From assembly GCA_029258405.1 (NCBI GenBank), contig JARHYY010000081.1:1-5633 (forward strand): a DNA stretch of 5,633 bases, in the 5' to 3' direction. The stretch's first letter is position 1, and each line of letters opens with the position of its first letter. This stretch comes from Helicobacteraceae bacterium. GTDB taxonomy: Bacteria > Campylobacterota > Campylobacteria > Campylobacterales > Helicobacteraceae. The translations under genes and the position numbers were made by a program. Below are positions 1 through 4,485 of this stretch, piece by piece. The notes under the pieces are model-generated. The model saw nothing but the letters and a program-made list of their open reading frames with translations, searched no databases and was not told the origin of the DNA.

Positions 1-46
1 TTCTTTGTTTATCTGAATAGATAAAATGATTATTTAAAATTATGGC

Positions 47-110
47 AAGCTGTGTGCTCTGAAAGCTTGCACGGTTTGAGATAAGGGGAAAACTTGGAGA
101 TAACTTCAAA
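47..110 (+). mobile_element. Possible degenerate group II intron domain V/VI
   Basis: Bases 47-55 (AAGCTGTGT) pair with 69-77 (GCACGGTTT) over nine positions, three of them G-U. The AGC at 48-50 carries the G49-U75 wobble that is a hallmark of the catalytic triad in group II domain V. A GAAA lies at the apex (61-64) and a TT at 67-68 fits the two-base bulge, but the distal stem is about three bases short: 31 rather than the usual 34 nt. Just downstream, TTGGAG (94-99) pairs with CTTCAA (104-109) around an ATAA loop, followed by an unpaired A110, which recalls domain VI with its branch-point A. The lower domain VI stem does not pair and no clear 3' splice end is seen, so this would be a relic. 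A competing perfect 7-bp hairpin exists (45-51 with 64-70). No reverse transcriptase reading frame is present in the window. Confidence 0.35.
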
Positions 111-195
111 GGGTTAGGTATTGCTAAAGAAATTCTCTTTATAGATATTTGTATCTATTTATAAGATTTATAGGTTTAAAGGATGGGTTAGGTAT
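111..195. repeat. 11-bp direct repeat pair
   Basis: GGGTTAGGTAT occurs at 111-121 and again at 185-195, 74 bases apart start to start. The flanks are not similar beyond these bases. The first copy directly follows the domain VI-like hairpin. Function is unknown; it could be a remnant of a duplication, a protein-binding site pair, or chance. Confidence 0.4.
141..158. repeat. Short perfect inverted repeat
   Basis: ATAGATA (141-147) and TATCTAT (152-158) are exact reverse complements around a four-base TTTG spacer. No T-run follows closely enough on either strand to call a terminator. An operator or a weak RNA hairpin is possible; the low complexity of the DNA makes chance plausible. Confidence 0.3.
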
Positions 196-227
196 CTCAA
201 TAAATGAAGGTATTTCTGTTTAAGTTA

Positions 228-247
228 TATAATATTTTATAATATTT
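228..247 (+). promoter_or_regulatory. Putative pepE-dcuC promoter, duplicated -10
   Basis: The decamer TATAATATTT is tandemly repeated exactly (228-237 and 238-247), giving two perfect TATAAT hexamers ten bases apart. No good -35 hexamer precedes them, but Helicobacter housekeeping promoters commonly rely on the -10 with AT-rich upstream DNA. Either box would give a leader of roughly 90-115 nt before pepE. Other partial boxes (TATAAG at 255-260 and 329-334) are weaker candidates. Confidence 0.45.
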
Positions 248-274
248 ATTGTAATATAAGATTATTTGTTGATG

Positions 275-323
275 AGCAATTGTGCACACATTTGAAGTAT
301 AAGCATTTAAATGTTATATTGCT
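275..323 (+). promoter_or_regulatory. Nested stem-loop in pepE leader
   Basis: AGCAAT (275-280) pairs with ATTGCT (318-323), and inside it ACATTT (288-293) pairs with AAATGT (309-314). This gives a two-tier stem in the predicted 5' untranslated region, ending about 15 bases before the AGGAA ribosome binding site. The left internal loop contains the palindrome TGTGCACA (281-288). It does not match a riboswitch family I recognise. It could be a regulatory leader, a stabilising hairpin, or a chance fold in AT-rich DNA. Confidence 0.3.
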
Positions 324-347
324 AAGAATATAAGAAATAGGAATAGT

Positions 348-1049
348 ATGACAAAACTACTGCTTTTTAGTGCTTCTCTTTATAGGGATACACAATATTT
401 ATCACATGCAAAGAGCTTTATATATGATTTTTTAGAAGAAAATAAATGCCATAATGATGAAATTTTGTTTATACCTTATGCTGGGGTGAGAAGGAGCAAT
501 GAGGAATACGAACAAAAGGTGAGCAATGGCTTAAATAAGAAGGTTATATCAATCCATCGTTTTAATGATAAAATTAAAGCGATAGAAGATGCAAAAGCGA
601 TTATTGTAGGCGGGGGGAATAGTTTTATGCTCTTAGCTCTTGTCTATAAATTTAATTTGCTTGAAGCACTGAGGGCAAAAGTGCATAGCGGTACATGCTA
701 TATAGGCTGGTCTGCTGGTTCAAATATTGCTGGCAAGAGCATTAAGACTTGCAATGATATGCCAATTATCATGCCAAAGAGCTTAGAGAGCATAGGAGCT
801 TTTAAGCACCATATAAACCCCCATTTTATAAGCGGAAAATTTCCAAATCATAATGGCGAGAGCAGAGAAGAGAGACTTGAGGAGTTTTTGATAATAAATC
901 CTCATGAAATTGTTTATGCACTGCCTGAAGGTTCGGCTTTGAAAATTTATAATGATGAATGCGAGGTTCTTGGATTCCATAATGTTCTTAAAATCAGCAA
1001 AAATATGCACATAGAAGAATTAGCACTTCATACAAAATATAGGCTTTAG
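348..1049 (+). CDS. pepE: Alpha-aspartyl dipeptidase PepE (peptidase E, S51)
   Basis: Cytoplasmic serine peptidase that hydrolyses dipeptides with N-terminal aspartate, releasing free aspartate. The 233-residue protein is close to the usual length (Salmonella PepE is 229). The nucleophile lies in the GWSAGSN motif (S122). D137 in NDMP and H159 in NPHF fall at the same spacing (+15 and +37) as Ser120, Asp135 and His157 of the Salmonella enzyme, so the catalytic triad is complete. A glycine-rich turn GGGN (88-91) precedes the active site. There is no signal peptide. The ATG is preceded by AGGAA at 339-343, a slightly short spacing. The gene is the first of a tight + strand pair with the dicarboxylate transporter, seven bases downstream, which suggests that the aspartate it releases feeds C4-dicarboxylate metabolism (inference). 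Family assignment is firm; exact substrate range is not tested. Confidence 0.92.
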   Translation: MTKLLLFSASLYRDTQYLSHAKSFIYDFLEENKCHNDEILFIPYAGVRRSNEEYEQKVSNGLNKKVISIHRFNDKIKAIEDAKAIIVGGGNSFMLLALVYKFNLLEALRAKVHSGTCYIGWSAGSNIAGKSIKTCNDMPIIMPKSLESIGAFKHHINPHFISGKFPNHNGESREERLEEFLIINPHEIVYALPEGSALKIYNDECEVLGFHNVLKISKNMHIEELALHTKYRL

Positions 1050-1050
1050 G
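1045..1050 (+). promoter_or_regulatory. Ribosome binding site of dcuC, overlaps pepE stop
   Basis: TTTAGG at 1045-1050 includes the pepE stop codon TAG (1047-1049) and sits six bases before the ATG at 1057. It supports ATG 1057 over the in-frame TTG one codon earlier (1054) and suggests translational coupling of the two genes. Confidence 0.5.
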
Positions 1051-1056
1051 TTTTTG

Positions 1057-2343
1057 ATGGATAGTTTTTTATTTTTTGTAGCGATATTGGGGATAGTTTT
1101 AGCGATAGTTTTACTTATTAAACAGGTAGAAACAAAGACTGTTTTTATTGGAGTAGGCTTTATCCTATGCCTTATTTCATTAAAGCCTATGAGTGCATTA
1201 AGTGCATTTACTGAAGCTATGACACAAGCCGCATTATTAAAGGCAATTTGCTCTAGCATGGGTTTTGCCTTTGTGATGAAATATACACAATGTGATAGGC
1301 ATTTAGTGAAATTTTTAACCGCTCCTTTAAAAAATATAGGCTTTTTTCTCATACCTCTTTCTTATTGTATTACATTTTTTGTTTCCATAGCAATACCATC
1401 AGCTGCTGGCTGTAGTGCTGCTGTTGGTACAACATTGATACCGCTTTTAATGGCTTCAGGGGTTCGCCCTGCTATGGCTGGTGCAAGTGTTTTAAGTGGA
1501 ACATTAGGGGGGATATTAAGCCCGGGGGTATCGCATTCTATTTTTATAGCTGAAATGACTAAAAAAAGCATACCTGAAATTATTTCTATACAGCTACCAA
1601 ATGCCTTGGTTTGTGCAGGAATTATGATAATTGGATTAATGGTTATGGCAGTTGTGCTCAAGGATTATCAAAAAAATGAAACCGTTGCCTTGTTGAATGA
1701 TGAGCCAGAGATACAGAGAGTGAAGTTTTTTCATGCGATTATGCCCTTAGTGCCTTTAGTGTTTATTATTATAGGGGCTACTTCGATTTCTTTACAATTT
1801 ACATTTTTGCATTGGTTGCATAATATAGGGGTGGCTGAAGCCATGCTTCTTGGTGCAATTATTGCGATTGTTGCAACAAGGACAAATCCAGTTGCAATTT
1901 GTAAAGAATTTTTTTCTGGCATGGGCAATTCCTATGCTAATATTATAGGGATAATTGTGGCAGCAAGTGTGTTTGTGGCTGGGCTTAAGGCTTGTGGCAT
2001 GATAGATATTGTGATAGAATGGTTAAAAAATGATACGCATTTTGTAAGGATAGGTGGTACATTCATACCCTTTATTATGGCTGCTTTAACAGGTTCAGGT
2101 GATGCAACAGCCATGGCATTTAATGGGGCAATAACAATACATGCAGAAGAGCTTGGGTTTAATCAAGCTCAACTTGGTGCAACTGTGGCTATGTCTGCTG
2201 TTGTGGGTAGGTATATGTCTCCATTGCTTGGGGCTTGCATTTTAGTAGCAGGGCTTGCTAAAACCACCCCTTTAGAAATTGTCAAGAGAACAGCTTTAGG
2301 CTGTATTGTGAGCGTATCAGCAATAGCATTTATATTGATTTAA
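1057..2343 (+). CDS. dcuC: DcuC-family C4-dicarboxylate transporter
   Basis: Inner-membrane carrier of the DcuC family, which in E. coli exports succinate and exchanges C4-dicarboxylates during anaerobic growth. The 428-residue product (E. coli DcuC has 461) is very hydrophobic, with about 10-12 membrane segments and no cleavable signal peptide. Blocks that line up with E. coli DcuC as I recall it are the SAAGCSAAVGTTLIP stretch (about 115-129), GNSYANI followed by VAASVFVAGL (about 290-310), TGSGDATAMAF (about 345-355), GRYMSP (384-389) and, near the C terminus, AGLAKTTPLEIVKRT (about 398-412). I chose ATG 1057 because a TTTAGG site lies six bases upstream; a TTG at 1054 would add only one residue. 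The gene is coupled to pepE, and its TAA overlaps the stop codon of the opposing pepT. The transported substrate is inferred; related carriers for other organic acids cannot be excluded. Confidence 0.85.
   Translation: MDSFLFFVAILGIVLAIVLLIKQVETKTVFIGVGFILCLISLKPMSALSAFTEAMTQAALLKAICSSMGFAFVMKYTQCDRHLVKFLTAPLKNIGFFLIPLSYCITFFVSIAIPSAAGCSAAVGTTLIPLLMASGVRPAMAGASVLSGTLGGILSPGVSHSIFIAEMTKKSIPEIISIQLPNALVCAGIMIIGLMVMAVVLKDYQKNETVALLNDEPEIQRVKFFHAIMPLVPLVFIIIGATSISLQFTFLHWLHNIGVAEAMLLGAIIAIVATRTNPVAICKEFFSGMGNSYANIIGIIVAASVFVAGLKACGMIDIVIEWLKNDTHFVRIGGTFIPFIMAALTGSGDATAMAFNGAITIHAEELGFNQAQLGATVAMSAVVGRYMSPLLGACILVAGLAKTTPLEIVKRTALGCIVSVSAIAFILI
2340..2343. other. Overlapping convergent stop codons (TTAA)
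   Basis: The palindrome TTAA contains the TAA stop of dcuC on the + strand (2341-2343) and the TAA stop of pepT on the minus strand (2342-2340). The two genes overlap by four bases. I see no GC-rich hairpin with a T-run on either side, so a factor-independent terminator between the genes is absent and the 3' ends of the transcripts probably overlap. Confidence 0.9.
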
Positions 2344-3569
2344 TCTTTTGTAGCAAGTGTAATGATCTCTTGTATAACGCTGCTTGAAGCCTTAAGGGAT
2401 TTTACGGGCAAATATTCATAAATAGAGTGAAAATTATGTGCCCCTGTGAAAAGATTGGGGCATGGAATCCCTTTTTGTGAGATAACAGCACCATCATAAC
2501 CACCACGCATAGGAATTATTTTTGGTGTTATATTATGATTCTTATAAGCATTTAATGCAAGTTTAATTGCTTTGCATTCTGTTGTTTTCAAGGCATTAAA
2601 AGCATTTTTGTAGCGGTCATTAAGTGTGATATGTATTCTTTCCTCGCCCCATAATTTCTTGCATGCGTTGCATAAATCATGTAAGAATTGCATTCGTTTT
2701 TGATATTTTGTTTCGTCAAACTCTCTTATGTCTAGCTTGAGCACTGTTTTTGCACTATTGCCTACTATTTCTTTTACCCAAATATAGCCCTCTCTATTTT
2801 CTGTATATTCTGGTGCTTCGCCTCTAGGTAGCATAGAGATAAACTGATGAGCTAGCATTAAGGAATTAACAAGTTTGCCCTTTGCATTCATAGGATGAGC
2901 AGAGATTCCATTAAATATAACCTCCCCATCTCCAGCGTTCCAATTTTCATAAATAAATTCTCCTATACCGCAACAATCTAAACAATATCCAAAATCTGCT
3001 TTAATTTCATTTATATCAAGTGCCTTTGCCCCTCTTAAGCCTTGCTCTTCATCGGGTAAGAAACAAACTATAATATCGCCATGCTTTACATCGGGGTTTT
3101 TAACAAAAAATTGCACACTATCCATAATCGCAGCGATAGCTGCCTTATCATCTGCACCAAGCAGACTGTTTCCATCTGTGTGTATAATATCATCGCCTAA
3201 ATAATTTTTAAGTTCTGGAAAATCAGATTCACTAAGATAAATGTTTTTTGCTCTATCAAGGCATATTGCATCGCCACAATATTTTGTTATAAGGGCATGA
3301 GTATCATTTGTTTGCTCCATACTCGTATCAAGATGGGCAAAAAATGCGATAGAAGGTGCATTTGTGGTATTTGATGGCAAGATGGCTGAAGTGATTGAAT
3401 TGCTTCGCCTTTTTATATCTTTTAAGCCAAACTCTTTTAGCTCATCTTCAAGTATTTGAGCAAGCTGCATTTGATTAGGTGTAGATGGCATAATTCCAAC
3501 AGCACCATTTGCTCTATTGGTGGTTGTGTTAATTTTAGTGTAAGATAAAAATCTTTGTACAATATCCAT
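2340..3569 (-). CDS. pepT: Peptidase T (tripeptide aminopeptidase, M20B)
   Basis: Cytoplasmic zinc aminopeptidase that removes the N-terminal residue from tripeptides. Length is 409 residues against 408 in E. coli. The metal and catalytic residues of the family are all found in place: H79 and D81 in AHLDTS, D140 in LLGADDK, E174-E175 in LPDEE, D198 in YCLDCCG, H225 in SAHP and H381 in HNFHS. The RGG-DG segment (355-360) and PCPNLFTG (369-376) are typical of PepT and separate it from other M20 peptidases; residues about 210-320 form the lid domain. ATG 3569 is preceded by AGGA (3578-3575) with a five-base gap. Unusual: C199-C200 replace the Gly-Gly that follows the metal-ligand Asp in E. coli, and C196 is also close. 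It lies downstream of ybgC and DUF493 on the same strand, but a likely terminator and its own -10 box suggest separate transcription. Confidence 0.94.
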   Translation of the reverse strand: MDIVQRFLSYTKINTTTNRANGAVGIMPSTPNQMQLAQILEDELKEFGLKDIKRRSNSITSAILPSNTTNAPSIAFFAHLDTSMEQTNDTHALITKYCGDAICLDRAKNIYLSESDFPELKNYLGDDIIHTDGNSLLGADDKAAIAAIMDSVQFFVKNPDVKHGDIIVCFLPDEEQGLRGAKALDINEIKADFGYCLDCCGIGEFIYENWNAGDGEVIFNGISAHPMNAKGKLVNSLMLAHQFISMLPRGEAPEYTENREGYIWVKEIVGNSAKTVLKLDIREFDETKYQKRMQFLHDLCNACKKLWGEERIHITLNDRYKNAFNALKTTECKAIKLALNAYKNHNITPKIIPMRGGYDGAVISQKGIPCPNLFTGAHNFHSIYEYLPVKSLKASSSVIQEIITLATKD

Positions 3570-3594
3570 AATAATCCTTTCTGATAATTGTATA

Positions 3595-3618
3595 ATTATA
3601 CTACTCTTAGGTTAAGAG
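3595..3618 (-). promoter_or_regulatory. Putative pepT promoter with adjacent dyad
   Basis: On the minus strand TATAAT lies at 3600-3595, preceded by TAG, about 25 bases before the pepT start codon, so the leader would be short (about 15-20 nt). No -35 hexamer is seen at the proper distance. Instead the perfect inverted repeat CTCTTA-GGT-TAAGAG (3604-3618) fills the space just upstream of the -10, where a bound protein would touch RNA polymerase. The decamer at 3591-3600 is itself palindromic, so TATAAT also reads on the + strand. Confidence 0.45.
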
Positions 3619-3744
3619 GTTTTATAATTTACTCTTTTAATGAATTGTTGCAGTATAAAAAGTTCGCATTATGCACTGTTGATATATGAGTTGTAAAAAT
3701 TGTTGCGGATAATTAAAAGATTATTAAAAAATAAATATTAGAAG

Positions 3745-3773
3745 TTATAATACTCATTTGATGAGTATTATAA
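3745..3773 (-). terminator. Perfect 13-bp hairpin after DUF493, likely terminator
   Basis: TTATAATACTCAT (3745-3757) and its exact reverse complement (3761-3773) flank a three-base TTG loop. On the minus strand it begins eight bases past the DUF493 stop codon and is followed, after about ten bases, by a T-rich stretch (3736-3720 region). The stem is AT-rich and the T-run is displaced, so it is an atypical factor-independent terminator. It may also protect the 3' end of the mRNA, or serve as a dyad operator since it contains TATAAT on both strands. Confidence 0.5.
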
Positions 3774-3781
3774 TTGAGAGC

Positions 3782-4030
3782 TTATAGGACAAAACGGATT
3801 GATTTATGATCTTTGAGTTTAAAAAAAAGTCTGTATCGCTCTTCTTCACTCTGTACTTTTGTGTTAATTTCTAGGCTATGGTATTTGCCAGAGAGGCTAC
3901 TTTTTGAAGGAATAACTTCATATTCTCTCTCAAAAATATCAAATACTGCTTTTTGCATTTCTTCTTTGTCGCACCCTATGATTTTATAGCTCCATTGGCA
4001 TGGGTATTCTAATTTTAATTGTTGTGACAT
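3782..4030 (-). CDS. DUF493 (YbeD/HP0495-like) family protein
   Basis: Small cytoplasmic protein of 82 residues in the DUF493/UPF0250 family, whose members (E. coli YbeD, H. pylori HP0495) have a ferredoxin-like, ACT-type fold suggesting a regulatory or ligand-binding role; the molecular function is not established. Recognisable blocks are YPCQWSYKIIG near the N terminus (9-19), where H. pylori HP0495 has a YPCLWDYRVI-type segment, and PSK-SLSGKYHSLEI (about 41-55), matching the PS-KGNYHSV block of YbeD, with an IRFVL end (78-82) like YbeD's VRMVL. ATG 4030 has a strong AAGGAG five bases upstream. It is the second gene of an operon with ybgC, the gap being nine bases, and this pairing also exists in H. 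pylori (HP0496/HP0495, from memory). A hairpin terminator follows. Confidence 0.87.
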   Translation of the reverse strand: MSQQLKLEYPCQWSYKIIGCDKEEMQKAVFDIFEREYEVIPSKSSLSGKYHSLEINTKVQSEEERYRLFFKLKDHKSIRFVL

Positions 4031-4035
4031 TTGTG

Positions 4036-4042
4036 CTCCTTA
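4036..4042 (-). promoter_or_regulatory. Strong Shine-Dalgarno embedded in ybgC stop
   Basis: The minus strand reads TAAGGAG (4042-4036): the TAA is the ybgC stop codon and AAGGAG is the ribosome binding site for the DUF493 gene, five bases before its ATG. A ribosome finishing ybgC is therefore placed directly at the next start, which indicates translational coupling and fixes the DUF493 start. Confidence 0.8.
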
Positions 4043-4411
4043 ATTCCATGTATGTAATTTTTCTTTAAAATAAGCAGGAATTTTAGCTGCCTTGCTCTCT
4101 TTAACGCATACAAGAATAACAAGTGCTTTAAATAATAATTGCTCTGCCCTATAAATTTGATGGCATACTGTAAGTGAAGCATTGTTTATGCTCTGTGTTT
4201 GTGTGCTTACTTCTAGCATATCCCCTAACATTGCTGGGGCAATGTATTCTGCTTCGATTTTTTTCACAACAAAACTATATCCATCATATTCTGGCTTTAT
4301 TCCTTGAGAGAAAAAATGCTCACTCCTTGCTCTTTCACAAAAATTGAGATAATGAGAATGATACACTATCCCTCCACAATCAGTATATTCATAATACACC
4401 CGCAATTGCAT
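4040..4411 (-). CDS. ybgC: YbgC-like acyl-CoA thioesterase (hot-dog fold)
   Basis: Cytoplasmic hot-dog-fold thioesterase that cleaves acyl-CoA or acyl-ACP thioesters; the H. pylori member HP0496 and E. coli YbgC (linked to Tol-Pal and phospholipid synthesis) are the reference proteins. The 123-residue product begins at once with the family motif: VYYEYTDCGGIVYH (5-18), with D11 as the catalytic aspartate and H18 conserved, then the YL-F-ERARSE helix (21-31). Residues about 46-66 (SFVVKKIEAEYIAPAMLGDML) match the central strands. Y9 replaces the Asp or Glu often seen before TD, a minor variation. ATG 4411 follows GGAG (4420-4417) with a five-base gap. A near-consensus promoter lies in the gap after bioA, so ybgC appears to head the ybgC-DUF493 operon. 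No tol-pal genes are next to it here. Confidence 0.9.
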   Translation of the reverse strand: MQLRVYYEYTDCGGIVYHSHYLNFCERARSEHFFSQGIKPEYDGYSFVVKKIEAEYIAPAMLGDMLEVSTQTQSINNASLTVCHQIYRAEQLLFKALVILVCVKESKAAKIPAYFKEKLHTWN

Positions 4412-4442
4412 TGTATCTCCAAAAATTAATTATTATTCTTAT

Positions 4443-4479
4443 TACAAGATATTATAATATATCTTGTATATATTTTCAA
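4443..4479 (-). promoter_or_regulatory. ybgC promoter (TTGAAA-N17-TATAAT) within a dyad
   Basis: On the minus strand TTGAAA (4479-4474) and TATAAT (4456-4451) are separated by exactly 17 bases, the optimal sigma-70-type spacing, about 40 bases before the ybgC ATG. The -10 sits within a perfect inverted repeat with ten-base arms, TACAAGATAT (4443-4452) and ATATCTTGTA (4459-4468), around TATAAT on the + strand. The dyad covers the -10, part of the spacer and the expected start site, where a repressor would block transcription. It also lies 18 bases after the bioA stop, so as RNA it could form the bioA terminator hairpin, although no T-run follows immediately. Confidence 0.65.
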
Positions 4480-4485
4480 GGTTTC

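Larger units (their letters stand above)
1..347. other. Non-coding region upstream of pepE
   Basis: No credible protein gene is visible on either strand; all frames are broken by frequent stops. The left third contains a locally GC-richer block (about 44-120) that can fold and resembles the 3' end of a group II intron. The middle has a direct repeat (111-121 and 185-195) and a short perfect hairpin (141-158). From about 220 onward the DNA is almost pure A+T with tandem TATAAT-like boxes, followed by a leader stem-loop (275-323) and the pepE ribosome binding site (AGGAA at 339-343). The gene to the left of the window is not visible, so it is unclear whether part of this is a 3' untranslated region. 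Confidence 0.7.

Noticed and set aside
47..77. Intrinsic terminator of a gene left of the window
   Set aside because: The hairpin is not followed by a T-run (GAGATAAGGGG follows), so it does not fit a factor-independent terminator.
1054..1056. TTG as alternative start of the dicarboxylate transporter
   Set aside because: An ATG follows at the very next codon with better spacing from the TTTAGG site; TTG adds one residue only.
3640..3696. Small + strand reading frame of 18 codons in the DUF493-pepT gap, with a TATAAT 12 bases upstream
   Set aside because: It has no ribosome binding site, is very short and resembles nothing I recognise; the upstream box would leave almost no leader.
3643..3706. 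9-bp direct repeat AATTGTTGC at 3643-3651 and 3698-3706
   Set aside because: It is short, in AT-rich DNA, with unlike flanks and no array; probably chance.
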